From positions 62,001 through 126,000 of the forward strand of contig NZ_JABWSY010000009.1 in NCBI RefSeq assembly GCF_013396335.1: a DNA stretch of 64,000 nucleotides, given 5' to 3'. The position numbers were made by a program, and so were the translations under genes. This document shows, one piece after another, positions 8,263 through 16,546 of this stretch. The first letter of the stretch is position 1; each line of letters opens with the position of its first letter. Source of the DNA: Bacillus sp. EB106-08-02-XG196 (lineage in GTDB: Bacteria; Bacillota; Bacilli; Bacillales; Cytobacillaceae). Below the pieces are notes generated by a model. That model was given only the letters and a program-made list of their open reading frames with translations, did not search any database and was not told where the DNA came from.

Positions 8263-9054
8263 TTAAAGCGCTTTACCGAGCGCTCCTGCCGTTTCAATTG
8301 TTGAACCTGATACATAACTCGCCTGCTTTGAGGCTAAAAAAAGAATGACACTTGCAACCTCTTCTGCTTCTCCTACCCGACCTAATGGAATATTTCGCTT
8401 CTTTGCTAAATCAGCATAATATTCTTCTGGATCTATATCAGAAGCATTTTTCATTCTTCTTCGCTCCCATTGATCGGTTCGTATTAAACCTAAGCTGACT
8501 GAGTTTACTAGAATATTATCTGGTGCAAGCTCCTGAGAAAGAGTTTTACTTAAATTCAATAATCCAGCTCTTGTTGCAGCTGTCGCAATCATATGTCTTT
8601 CAGGCTCTTTCGCTAGTGTAGCGTTGATATTAATAATTCTTCCACCGCCACGCTTGACAAGATATGGATGGACAGCCTTAACTGCATAAATGATGGCGAA
8701 GTATTTTAATTGAATTTGTTCCATCCACTGTTCGTCACTGACGTCAAAAAAATATCCCATTACACTTTGCCCTGCTGCATTCACCAAGATATCAATACCA
8801 CCAAAATTAGCAGCAGTACCATTAATAAATGCATTAACATCATCTTTATTCGTTACATCACAGGTTGCCCCATAAATAGAGTCAGCGGACCCGAACTGTA
8901 ATAGGTAATCTATAGCTTTTTCTTTCCGCTCATTATTTCTGCCGCATATTGCTACATTGGCACCTTCTTGTAGGAACATCTCAGCTGTTTTTAAACCGAC
9001 ACCTGATGTTCCTCCCATAATAACAGCCACTTTTCCTTTTAAACCCAAGTCCAT
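8263..9054 (-). CDS. SDR-family protein with non-canonical active site
   Basis: The fold is classical SDR: cofactor motif GGTSGVG at residues 14-20, VNAAG at 91-95 and a family-like C-terminus ending VASVILFLASKQASYVSGSTIETAGALGKAL (quoted in part). The usual YxxxK is missing. The aligned segment IATAATRAGL has T158 and R162 in place of Tyr and Lys, and the catalytic serine position reads NAT. It may be a divergent SDR branch with another proton relay, or a binding or structural role. The start is the ATG at 9054 behind AAGGGGTG; a longer in-frame reading runs through that ribosome site. Confidence 0.75.
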   Translation of the reverse strand: MDLGLKGKVAVIMGGTSGVGLKTAEMFLQEGANVAICGRNNERKEKAIDYLLQFGSADSIYGATCDVTNKDDVNAFINGTAANFGGIDILVNAAGQSVMGYFFDVSDEQWMEQIQLKYFAIIYAVKAVHPYLVKRGGGRIININATLAKEPERHMIATAATRAGLLNLSKTLSQELAPDNILVNSVSLGLIRTDQWERRRMKNASDIDPEEYYADLAKKRNIPLGRVGEAEEVASVILFLASKQASYVSGSTIETAGALGKAL

Positions 9055-9079
9055 ATCAACACCCCTTATTATCAAACCT

Positions 9080-9994
9080 TTAGAGCAGTGCTTTCACGTT
9101 TACCCATCCAAGGTCAGGTTCTCCACCCATCGCTGCGCGGGTTTCTGGCTTCGGAGGTCCAGCAATTCCCCATTGGTCCATCAAATGAGGGACACGCTTC
9201 CAAACACGGGCTCTCCATTCACTTTCATCTTCAATTGTCTCTAAATAACAGGTATATTCCATGACAAACTTTGCGGGATCCTGGAAGTAACAGAAAATAT
9301 TATCGCCAGGACCATGACGTCCTGGTCCCCAAATCTCTTGATATCCAGCCTTCCTGACATTGGCAATTCCACGCATAACTTCATCAACTGTATCTACTTC
9401 ATAAGCGATATGGTTTACTGATGCATGTTTATCTTGATTAAATGCGAGTGAATGGTGCTTCCGGTTACAGCGAAGGAAAGACATCTGATGCTCGCTCCAG
9501 TCGGTAACTTTAAAGCCGATAATATTCGTATAAAAATCGGTAATCATATCAAGGTCTGCTGTATTCATTACGACATGGTTCAGTTTAACGGGGTCAACAT
9601 TTTTTTTGTTCCATATGGTGGTATGCATCTCAACCCATGCTGATAATTCGATACAGCGATTTTCAGGATCAACAAACCGCAGTCCATAACCTTTTCCTTC
9701 TTCATCTAGATAACCAGGATCAGTTATTATTTTTACTCCTTTGGAAGCAAGGAAATCTGCTGCTCTATCAACGGCATTTTTATCGACCATTCCAAAAGCG
9801 ATATGGTGCAGTCCTCTCTTTTCACCTGCATGTAAGCTTAAAATGTGATTTTCAGGGCCAGCACCACGAAAATATACGGTTTTTTCGTCTTGCGCTACTT
9901 TATCTAATCCCCAAATTTTCTCATAAAAATCTGCTTGTTCTTGTAGAACTGGGGTAATTAAACCAATATGTCTTAAGTGGGTAATACCAACCAT
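9080..9994 (-). CDS. type I extradiol ring-cleavage dioxygenase (VOC family)
   Basis: This is a two-module VOC enzyme of 304 residues that cleaves a catechol-type ring next to the hydroxyl pair. The C-terminal catalytic module supplies the Fe/Mn ligands H140 (LNHVV), H195 (VNHIAYEV) and E246 (FVMEYTC). The conserved GPGRHGPGDNIFCYFQDP segment lies between H195 and E246. The N-terminal module (LRHIGLITP, LHHIAF) is the structural one. It would act on the catechol made by the Rieske dioxygenase and cis-diol dehydrogenase. The ring-cleavage product could go to the alpha/beta hydrolase at 13.1-13.9 kb. Confidence 0.88.
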   Translation of the reverse strand: MVGITHLRHIGLITPVLQEQADFYEKIWGLDKVAQDEKTVYFRGAGPENHILSLHAGEKRGLHHIAFGMVDKNAVDRAADFLASKGVKIITDPGYLDEEGKGYGLRFVDPENRCIELSAWVEMHTTIWNKKNVDPVKLNHVVMNTADLDMITDFYTNIIGFKVTDWSEHQMSFLRCNRKHHSLAFNQDKHASVNHIAYEVDTVDEVMRGIANVRKAGYQEIWGPGRHGPGDNIFCYFQDPAKFVMEYTCYLETIEDESEWRARVWKRVPHLMDQWGIAGPPKPETRAAMGGEPDLGWVNVKALL

Positions 9995-10040
9995 ATTTAC
10001 ACCTCCATTAATGCTTCTAAAACAACAACTTAATTTAATA

Positions 10041-10074
10041 GGGATGATCCCAGCGAAAGTTAGAGGACCATCCC
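10041..10074. terminator. hairpin between cupin and extradiol genes
   Basis: GGGATGATCC pairs with GGACCATCCC (10-bp stem with one G-U) in the gap after the cupin gene. There is no strong T-run, so it may be partial termination or an RNA-processing or stability hairpin inside a longer transcript. Confidence 0.5.
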
Positions 10075-10104
10075 CATCAAAGAAGATTTTTTTATAAAAT
10101 GCTT

Positions 10105-10644
10105 TTATTTATTTCCGTTGATAATTGCTTCTCTTTCTTTTGCACGTTGGATACGAAGCTCTTCAAGTGCACTGCCTTCTACATAAGTTGGCAGGTTTGG
10201 TTTTACTGCTCCGAGCATTACAAGCATTAACGCTTCTTCGTCGCCATCGTTGTGAATGCCGCGGTATACTCCTGGAGGGGAGCTAATGCAATCCCTTTCA
10301 TTTAAGCGAATTTCGTGCACTTCATCTTTTCCTACCTCTTGAATAAGCGCTTTCACACTGCCCTTAAGAATGAAGAAAACCTCTTCCACATCATCATGTA
10401 AATGCAGGGGACCAATACATCCTGCTGGGAGAACCATTGTGCTTAGTGTGAAATGTTCAGCTGCAATAACATTTGAATCATTATTAGCTGTAGCTCCACG
10501 ACCGATATATCTCATTTGAGCTCTTTTGTATTTTGGATCAATTTCTTCTTGAAATTTTAAAACGTTCCAATCTAAACTACGATCTTGTAATCTAGCCACA
10601 TATTTCTTTTCAAACTCTGCTACATTAAATTTTTCTTCTGCCAT
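10105..10644 (-). CDS. cupin-domain protein, first gene of the catabolic run
   Basis: This single-cupin protein of about 179 residues has metal motif 1 as GPLHLHDDVEEVFFILKG (H-x-H with a following Glu) and motif 2 near SPPGVYRGIHNDG. Such small cupins in degradation clusters may be dioxygenases, isomerases or metal-binding accessory proteins; the sequence does not decide. The ATG at 10644 follows TAGGAG. The 146-bp upstream gap holds two copies of the island's putative operator, making this the probable promoter for the leftward genes. Confidence 0.8.
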   Translation of the reverse strand: MAEEKFNVAEFEKKYVARLQDRSLDWNVLKFQEEIDPKYKRAQMRYIGRGATANNDSNVIAAEHFTLSTMVLPAGCIGPLHLHDDVEEVFFILKGSVKALIQEVGKDEVHEIRLNERDCISSPPGVYRGIHNDGDEEALMLVMLGAVKPNLPTYVEGSALEELRIQRAKEREAIINGNK

Positions 10645-10674
10645 CAAAAACACTCTCCTATAAATTTTTATTTT

Positions 10675-10708
10675 GTTTTATATATAAAACATTGTTTTTC
10701 ATTTAAAC
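10675..10708. promoter_or_regulatory. putative IclR operator in front of the cupin gene
   Basis: A perfect 16-bp palindrome GTTTTATATATAAAAC is followed, with a 19-bp period, by GTTTTTCATTTAAAC. The same arrangement occurs before three other transcription units of the island. It is assigned to the IclR regulators by proximity. Confidence 0.6.
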
Positions 10709-10749
10709 CAATTTTAATTCCCAATCCTTTAATTGTCAATTAAAAAGAT

Positions 10750-10784
10750 TAAGAAAATTCAAAACGCTGTTTTATATTAGTAAC
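10750..10784. promoter_or_regulatory. second, weaker copy of the operator-like motif
   Basis: AAAAC-GCT-GTTTT at 10761-10773 preserves the junction seen in the better sites and is followed by ATATTAGTAAC. The left arm is degenerate. It lies between the MFS stop codon and the cupin promoter. Confidence 0.4.
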
Positions 10785-10790
10785 CATTTC

Positions 10791-12071
10791 TTAAATTATA
10801 ACTCTATTAGAATTCACTTTATGGCTTCGGACCTCGACCGCTTCTTTTTTCAATGTAAAGAGATACGCTGCAAAACCAAATCCTGCCGCCACAATCAACA
10901 TCACAATTGATGGTCCAAAGTCACCACCTGAAAGATCACGAAGCCAGCCCATAATATAGCTTGAAAAACCTCCAAGTATGTTTGTGAACCCCATTAAGCC
11001 TGCAGCACGACCTGCTGTTGCTGGTGTAGAATATTTAACAATAAATAAATTACTTAAATGGAAAACCCCGCCCTGCGTTCCCATTGCAAGTCCCATACAA
11101 ATTCCTGCAATAACAGGATGTGGAGCAATTATGGCTAACGCTAGAAAAATTGCAGTCAAACTGAATAATATAGTAGCGAGTAGGCTAGGACGCTTCGTTT
11201 TGTCCGCTAAATATCCGCAAGCTAGTACGAAGCCTAGTGCAAACAGCCAAGATAATGATGTGATACCCGTCATGGCCTCTCTTGAGAAGTTTTTTGCTTC
11301 AACTAAGTAGGTAGGGAGCCAAATACTGATTCCAAAAAATAAAAATGAAGACATAAGCATTCCAAACCAAACAATCCAATAACGATAATCTTGCGTAAAA
11401 TTTTGCTTTGGCTTTATTTTTTCATTTGGATCGGGAGTGCGAATATACGCTAATTCCTTTTGATCAATACGGTGATGTTCTTCAGGAGTATCTCTGGTTA
11501 GAAATACAAACATCGGAATGACAATAAAAAGGTTTAATCCAGCTAAAAAGAAAAATGCAGTTTCCCAATGAAAAGTAGCGATTACTAAGCTTAATATAAC
11601 CGCTCCGCAGGCAGGTCCAAAGTAGTTTCCAGCCAGCCACGAAGATTGTGCTCTTCCAAGTTCGCGATGGTTAAACCAATTGGATATAAATTTCCCACAT
11701 ACAGGAATCATCATCCCTTCACCAAATCCTAGGATTACTCGGCTTACAAGAAACATCTCATAGGAAGTTGCCAGCCCCCCAAATATCATCGTGATTGTCC
11801 AAATACAGAGGCCCATGATAGCTGTTTTTCTAGCTCCTAGTCTATCAATAATAAAACCCCAAAATAGATTAGAAAAAGCATAGGACACTGTAAAGATGAA
11901 AGTGATGAAGCCAATCTTTGCGTTCTTATCTGCCCCTGTCATACCAAGGTCTTCCAGGAAGCCCGGATCTGTTTGGATAATTGAAATGCCTAACTTATCA
12001 ATTTGTCCAAAAAACCAAAAGAAAAAGATTGGGACTGCAATATAAAGCCACCTTTTGTTCCCCATCAACAT
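10791..12071 (-). CDS. MFS transporter, probable anion:cation (aromatic acid) symporter
   Basis: This protein has about 426 residues and 12 predicted membrane helices. The inter-helix 2/3 segment WGFIIDRLGARKTAIMG matches the MFS signature, and GFGEGMMIPVCGKFISNWF is typical of the ACS family (phthalate, glucarate, hexuronate transporters). In this context it probably imports an organic anion that feeds the dioxygenase pathway. I chose the ATG at 12071 after GAGGGGG; a longer reading begins inside that ribosome site. Its promoter region carries two pairs of the operator-like motif. Confidence 0.82.
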   Translation of the reverse strand: MLMGNKRWLYIAVPIFFFWFFGQIDKLGISIIQTDPGFLEDLGMTGADKNAKIGFITFIFTVSYAFSNLFWGFIIDRLGARKTAIMGLCIWTITMIFGGLATSYEMFLVSRVILGFGEGMMIPVCGKFISNWFNHRELGRAQSSWLAGNYFGPACGAVILSLVIATFHWETAFFFLAGLNLFIVIPMFVFLTRDTPEEHHRIDQKELAYIRTPDPNEKIKPKQNFTQDYRYWIVWFGMLMSSFLFFGISIWLPTYLVEAKNFSREAMTGITSLSWLFALGFVLACGYLADKTKRPSLLATILFSLTAIFLALAIIAPHPVIAGICMGLAMGTQGGVFHLSNLFIVKYSTPATAGRAAGLMGFTNILGGFSSYIMGWLRDLSGGDFGPSIVMLIVAAGFGFAAYLFTLKKEAVEVRSHKVNSNRVII

Positions 12072-12095
12072 ATAATTCCCCCTCAAATAAATTAT

Positions 12096-12130
12096 GTTTT
12101 ATATAGGAAACAACGTTTTTCCTTAATTTA
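12096..12130. promoter_or_regulatory. putative IclR operator, MFS-proximal
   Basis: GTTTTATATAGGAAAC at 12096 and a second GTTTT at 12115 keep the 19-bp period and the AAAC-N3-GTTTT junction. The site starts 25 bp before the MFS start codon, so a bound protein would block initiation. Confidence 0.55.
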
Positions 12131-12176
12131 ATTTTAAATTTATAAGAATATTATGTCAATACATATTTCGAAAAAT

Positions 12177-12211
12177 GTTTCATTACCAAAATAGCGTTTT
12201 ACATACAAAAC
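12177..12211. promoter_or_regulatory. putative IclR operator, MFS-distal
   Basis: GTTTCATTACCAAAA at 12177 is followed 19 bp later by GTTTTACATACAAAAC at 12196. Together with the 12096 site it makes a double operator in front of the MFS gene. Confidence 0.55.
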
Positions 12212-12229
12212 TAAATCAATTATTAATCA

Positions 12230-12254
12230 CAAAAAAAAACTTGCGTTTGCAAGC
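12230..12254 (-). terminator. rho-independent terminator of the hydrolase-IclR unit
   Basis: On the minus strand, CTTGC-AAAC-GCAAG is followed by nine T residues just after the IclR stop codon. Confidence 0.8.
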
Positions 12255-12267
12255 CTTTTCTATCTAT

Positions 12268-13056
12268 CTAGTTTTTCAATTGATAGCCCATATAGCTGGA
12301 TAATTTAGCTGATGTTTCTAATGCTCGAGGCAGTGCTACCTTCTCAATAAATTCATTATGGAAGGTTGTTTCAGTAGCTACTACATTAACAGCTGCCAAA
12401 ACTTTTCCAGTGCGATCGAAAATCGGTGCTGCCACTGATTGAATTCCTAACGTTAATTCTCCTTTGGTAATCGCATATCCTTTATTACGGATTCCTTCTA
12501 ATTCTTCCTGTAAATCTAGTAAATCTGTTTGAGTCCTATCTGTATATGGTTTTAGGTTTGAGCCATATAAAACCATATTTAGTTGCTCCTTCGATTGATA
12601 GGCAAGCTGGACCTTTCCATTTGCTGTTGCATGAGCCGGGAGTCTAAGTCCAATATTAACATTAATGGCTGAAATACCTCTAACAGGGGCGCTCCCTACA
12701 TAAACAACTTCATGTCCATCCAATATCGAAAGATGACAGGATGCTCCTGTTTCATCTCTTAAGGTTTCAATATATGGCTGCGCAATTTCTGGAAGCTTTA
12801 AACTGCTTAAGTATGAAAATCCAATTTCTAAAACTTTAGGTGTTAAACTGTATCGCTTGGTAGCTTCATCTTGAGCTAGGTATCCAAGTGATTGAAGAGT
12901 AAATAATAACCTATAAGGGACTGTGCGACTTACCTTTAGTTCTTTTGCAATTTCTACCAAGGATAATGTCTGCCGTTCCTCACCAAACAACTTTAATATT
13001 TCTAATCCTCTTACTAATGCATTGGCATTATATCGTTCTTTTTCATCCTTTGTCAT
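12268..13056 (-). CDS. IclR-family transcriptional regulator
   Basis: This 262-residue regulator has an N-terminal winged helix (ALVRGLEILKLFGEE, then LVEIAKELKVSRTVPYRLLFTL) and a C-terminal IclR effector domain. The effector domain includes DETGASCHLSILDGHEVVYVGSAP, LRLPAHATANGKV and GIQSVAAPIFDRTG. IclR proteins sense aromatic or organic acids and often control adjacent catabolic operons. It is about half identical by eye to the second IclR gene at 14.1 kb, so the two are paralogues. The ATG at 13056 lies eight bases after GGAGGTG. It follows the hydrolase gene by 39 bp. Confidence 0.9.
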   Translation of the reverse strand: MTKDEKERYNANALVRGLEILKLFGEERQTLSLVEIAKELKVSRTVPYRLLFTLQSLGYLAQDEATKRYSLTPKVLEIGFSYLSSLKLPEIAQPYIETLRDETGASCHLSILDGHEVVYVGSAPVRGISAINVNIGLRLPAHATANGKVQLAYQSKEQLNMVLYGSNLKPYTDRTQTDLLDLQEELEGIRNKGYAITKGELTLGIQSVAAPIFDRTGKVLAAVNVVATETTFHNEFIEKVALPRALETSAKLSSYMGYQLKN

Positions 13057-13095
13057 CAATCAAACACCTCCCTCGAGCGGTCAATATACTGTGAT

Positions 13096-13881
13096 TTATT
13101 TAAGAAAGTCCAAAACAATTTTATTAAAGCTGTTCGGATCTTCCTGATAACATAAATGTCCTGTACCCGGAATGATTACGAACTCTGAATTTTTTAACTG
13201 ATTGTGGAAAATCTCTGACTCACTTACCGGTGTTACCTTATCGAGTTCTCCACAAATGACGAGTGTCCGAGTCGTAATAGAGGATAATATGTTCATTTGG
13301 TTTAAATGAAATAAAGAATATGCAACGGAGCGGTACCCCATTGGTCTTACCTGTGACATAATCCTTTCCGCTTCCTTTTTAACTTCCGGGTCAGGATTGG
13401 GGGACAGAAGCTCCTTCACTCTTTTTGCTGCAATTTCCTTTGGATCTAATGTATTAATATTATTAAGGCGTGCTGCTAGTTTCTTTTGATTTTCTTCCAT
13501 ACTTAACGATGCGGATCCCCTTGTAGCATCTGAGATGATTAAAGTCTCCACCATTTCAGGAAATCGATAACAAAAATCAAGTGCAATCGCAGAACCCATC
13601 GAATGTCCTAAGAGAGTTACAGATTTATAGTTTAGGGCTTCAATAAAACCTTTTAAAATATCTGCAAACTGACGAAACTCCTTGAATTCCTCTTTTGGGT
13701 CTGAACTTTTTCCATATCCAGGTGCATCCCATGCGATAACCGTATTTTTTTCACTTAATCCTGCTAATTGTTTTTTCCAAGATTGAGAATTGTTCCCCAT
13801 TCCATGGAGTATGATTATTGGGTTTCCATTCCCTTCCTTCTCATAATGAATGGATAAATCCTCTACGGGTAAATACGGCAT
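13096..13881 (-). CDS. alpha/beta hydrolase, possible meta-cleavage product hydrolase
   Basis: This 261-residue alpha/beta hydrolase has the oxyanion motif HGMGNNSQSW, the nucleophile elbow GHSMG, an acid in GELDKVTP and the histidine in GTGHLCYQEDP. It resembles MhpC/BphD-type C-C bond hydrolases and related esterases. In a cluster with an extradiol dioxygenase, hydrolysis of a ring-cleavage product is the natural guess. The start is the ATG at 13881, four bases after AGGAGGTAG; a longer in-frame reading crosses that site. An operator-like motif lies just upstream. Confidence 0.85.
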   Translation of the reverse strand: MPYLPVEDLSIHYEKEGNGNPIIILHGMGNNSQSWKKQLAGLSEKNTVIAWDAPGYGKSSDPKEEFKEFRQFADILKGFIEALNYKSVTLLGHSMGSAIALDFCYRFPEMVETLIISDATRGSASLSMEENQKKLAARLNNINTLDPKEIAAKRVKELLSPNPDPEVKKEAERIMSQVRPMGYRSVAYSLFHLNQMNILSSITTRTLVICGELDKVTPVSESEIFHNQLKNSEFVIIPGTGHLCYQEDPNSFNKIVLDFLK

Positions 13882-13906
13882 TTTTCTACCTCCTATATAC
13901 TTTTTT

Positions 13907-13941
13907 GTTTTTTTGGCAAAACACCGTTTTACTTTTACATA
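13907..13941. promoter_or_regulatory. putative IclR operator between divergent hydrolase and IclR genes
   Basis: GTTTTTTTGGCAAAAC at 13907 is followed 19 bp later by GTTTTACTTTTACATA at 13926, with the AAAAC-ACC-GTTTT junction. It lies 26 bp before the hydrolase start. Confidence 0.55.
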
Positions 13942-14029
13942 ATATAACATTTTTTCAAATAGTCAACGGAATTTTCGGATTAATCGACATTTTTATAATA
14001 GTTAAAAGACGCGGGACAGGAAAATGTTG

Positions 14030-14035
14030 TATAAT
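14030..14035 (+). promoter_or_regulatory. probable -10 box of the second IclR gene
   Basis: A consensus TATAAT lies 72 bp before the start codon in an AT-rich intergenic region. No good -35 box was recognised at 17 bp, so it may be activator dependent. Confidence 0.4.
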
Positions 14036-14106
14036 ATTAACGAATCTTGTAATGTAACAGCGAATCTATTTGAAGCAACTACCGTCTTACTAGGAGTGAT
14101 ATATAT

Positions 14107-14895
14107 ATGTCTGAAGATAAAAATGATCGATACTTATCCAATTCTCTTGTTCGAGGTTTAGAAATATTAAAGATGTTTAATGGCGATATGCCTACACTTT
14201 CATTATCCGAAATAGCTAATAAGCTTAATGTTAGCCGTACTACTCCTTACCGAATCTTGTTCACGCTTCAATCCTTAGGTTATATTAGGCAGGATGAACT
14301 AACAAAAAGATATGAACTGACGCCTAAAGTCCTTGAACTAGGGTTTACCTATTTGAATACAATGCCTTTGTTAGACTTAGCACGACCTTACTTAGAAGAA
14401 CTCAGAGACGAAACGGGGTTATCAACACATCTCGGAATACTAGAGGGTAATGAAGTGGCTTATGTCGCAAGGGTTCCTGGAAAAGGTGTATCAACTGTCA
14501 ATGTTACCGTTGGCTCAAGACTTCCTGCACATGCTACGGCTTTAGGCAAGGTATTGCTTGCATTTCAGAAAGAAGAAAAATTAACCGCCATGCTAAACGG
14601 GAATGAATTAAAGTCGTATACCGGTAAGACAAAAACAGAACTACTAGCATTAGAAAAAGAATTAACAGAAATTAAGGAAAAGGGATATTCTACAAGCGAT
14701 GAAGAATTTGAAAACGGAATATTTTCTGTTGCTGCTCCCATAGTAAATAAACAGGGTCATATTATTGCTGCAATCAATGTTGTAGCACCTGTGGCCGTCT
14801 GTAAAGATGATTTTATTACGGAAACGGTTATTCCAGCATTACTAAAACAGGCAGACCAACTTTCTTCCTATTCAGGTTATCACCAACATAATTAA
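14107..14895 (+). CDS. IclR-family transcriptional regulator (second paralogue)
   Basis: This 262-residue regulator has the same layout as the neighbouring IclR gene. The winged helix is LVRGLEILKMFNGD with LSEIANKLNVSRTTPYRILFTLQSLGYI (quoted in parts). The effector domain contains DETGLSTHLGILEGNEVAYVAR, SRLPAHATALGKVLLAF and ENGIFSVAAPIVNKQG. It is transcribed away from the hydrolase/IclR unit and towards the ABC importer. The ATG follows AGGAGTGAT. The two paralogues may bind the same 19-bp-period sites with different effectors. Confidence 0.9.
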   Translation: MSEDKNDRYLSNSLVRGLEILKMFNGDMPTLSLSEIANKLNVSRTTPYRILFTLQSLGYIRQDELTKRYELTPKVLELGFTYLNTMPLLDLARPYLEELRDETGLSTHLGILEGNEVAYVARVPGKGVSTVNVTVGSRLPAHATALGKVLLAFQKEEKLTAMLNGNELKSYTGKTKTELLALEKELTEIKEKGYSTSDEEFENGIFSVAAPIVNKQGHIIAAINVVAPVAVCKDDFITETVIPALLKQADQLSSYSGYHQHN

Positions 14896-14904
14896 GTTTT
14901 TAGC

Positions 14905-14959
14905 AGGGGATATCGATATTCATTTCCATCAACAGGAGCAATGAATATCGATATCCCCT
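14905..14959. terminator. long perfect hairpin between convergent genes
   Basis: A 20-bp perfectly paired stem (AGGGGATATCGATATTCATT and its complement) with a 15-nt loop separates the convergent IclR gene and the ABC importer operon. The T-runs are weak. It probably acts as a bidirectional terminator. Confidence 0.65.
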
Positions 14960-14977
14960 CCTTCTTATAAAAATTTG

Positions 14978-15730
14978 TTAATGCCAAAAGATAAACTTTT
15001 TCTGTATTACATCGAGAATAACACTCATTAAATAACCTACTATAGCTATCAGCATTACGGATGCTAATACATTTTCTTGAACGAGTGATGAAGACATAAA
15101 ACTTAGTAAATATCCCATTCCTTCTGTTGAACTAATCATTTCTGTCAATATTGAAATAATGAGTGCAAGAGGAAGTGCAATTCTCAAGCCCGTAAAGATA
15201 GATGGCGCTGTTGCAGGTAGCAATACCTTCCAAAACATGTTAAAATGATTGGCTCCCATATTCTGTGAAGCCCATACATAGATATGGTTTACCCTTAGTG
15301 CACCATAGTAAGTATTAATAATAATAGGAAATAAGCATTCCAAAACGATTAAGAAAATCTTTGAACCTGAACCAATACCAAGCATAAAAACTAGAATGGG
15401 GTATAACGCAACCCTAGGGATGGGATAGCCAATTGAAAGCATCGGCTGCATCAATTTATTCATTACATTAAATCGGCTCATCATAATTCCCAGCGGGACA
15501 CCAATCACAGCTGCAATCGTAAATCCACTTAATACACGCACCATCGTTACCGATAAGTTATCCCAAAGCAGTGGTGACAAGGCAAGATCGTACGCCACCC
15601 CTATCACAACAAACATGGATGGGAATAGCCTTTCTGGCATAATACCAAGTGCAGCGATAACTTCCCATACAATCAATAAAATAAAAATAGATTGATAGTC
15701 TAATATTTTATTCCAAAACTTCTTTATCAT
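14978..15730 (-). CDS. ABC transporter permease (SsuC/TauC-like), second copy
   Basis: This 250-residue membrane protein has about six helices and the BPD_transp_1 EAA-like loop near NMGANHFNMFWKVLLPATAPSIFTGLRIALPLALI (quoted in part). It belongs to the nitrate/sulfonate/taurine importer group. It is the last gene of a four-gene operon and pairs with the adjacent permease, so the channel may be a heterodimer. The start follows GAGGTG. Confidence 0.85.
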   Translation of the reverse strand: MIKKFWNKILDYQSIFILLIVWEVIAALGIMPERLFPSMFVVIGVAYDLALSPLLWDNLSVTMVRVLSGFTIAAVIGVPLGIMMSRFNVMNKLMQPMLSIGYPIPRVALYPILVFMLGIGSGSKIFLIVLECLFPIIINTYYGALRVNHIYVWASQNMGANHFNMFWKVLLPATAPSIFTGLRIALPLALIISILTEMISSTEGMGYLLSFMSSSLVQENVLASVMLIAIVGYLMSVILDVIQKKFIFWH

Positions 15731-15781
15731 CCTTTCACCTCTTCAAGTCCCTTGTAAGTTCCTCTCATAATCAACTTGAGA

Positions 15782-16546
15782 TTATGCTTTATTTACATCC
15801 CACCATAATACTTTGCCTCGAATGGTAAGTAACAGTTTATCAAAGATAAATCCCAGTAATCCGATAAATGCTACACCAGCAAACATATAGTCTGTTCTTC
15901 CACCTAGATCAGCATTAAGAATCAAGAAACCTAATCCAAAACCGTTTGCAGCGCCAATAATCTCTGATGAAAACATCATGACAAAGGTCAATCCTAATGA
16001 AACTCTTAATCCATCAAATATCTTTGGAAGTGTAACAGGAAATACAATTTTTCTTAATAATTGCAAAGTACTTGCTCCCATATTTTGTCCTGACCAAAGA
16101 TAGACTTGCTTGATTGATTTTACTCCGTCCCTTGTTGCAACAAAGCATGGAAAGAACGCAGTTAAAAAGATAATTAATATCCGAGTTGTATCTGATATTC
16201 CAAACCAAACCATTAAGATCGGGAGTAATGCAATCTTTGGTATTGGGTTTAAGGTGTTAACAATTGGATCAAAAAATGTTCCCACTCTTCGATAGTACCC
16301 TGCTAAGATTCCTAGAGTAACACCCACGATAACAACTAACAAAAAGCCCATTAGTGATCTAAAAAGACTTGAACCAACATGATTTAATAAATCTCCATCC
16401 ACCCAAAGCTCACCCATTGATTTAATAATGGCTAAAGGGCTGGATAAGTAGGTTGGGAACCATTGAAAGACAGCTAGGAGTTCCCAAATTAAAAATATAA
16501 CCAATAGCTCAATAACAGCAATCATTCGGAGAAGTTTATTATCCAT
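15782..16546 (-). CDS. ABC transporter permease (SsuC/TauC-like), first copy
   Basis: This 254-residue inner-membrane permease has the coupling-loop motif QNMGASTLQLLRKIVFPVTLPKIFDGLRVSLG (quoted in part). It belongs to the same subfamily as the following gene, and its start overlaps the ATPase gene by 8 bases, implying translational coupling. Two different permeases instead of a homodimer is a less common layout within SsuABC/TauABC-type importers. Confidence 0.85.
   Translation of the reverse strand: MDNKLLRMIAVIELLVIFLIWELLAVFQWFPTYLSSPLAIIKSMGELWVDGDLLNHVGSSLFRSLMGFLLVVIVGVTLGILAGYYRRVGTFFDPIVNTLNPIPKIALLPILMVWFGISDTTRILIIFLTAFFPCFVATRDGVKSIKQVYLWSGQNMGASTLQLLRKIVFPVTLPKIFDGLRVSLGLTFVMMFSSEIIGAANGFGLGFLILNADLGGRTDYMFAGVAFIGLLGFIFDKLLLTIRGKVLWWDVNKA

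Noticed and set aside
8262-8276. AAAGCGCTTT palindrome resembling a catabolite-repression (cre) core
   Set aside because: It lies at the end of the SDR coding sequence and is explained by its final codons; no promoter is nearby.
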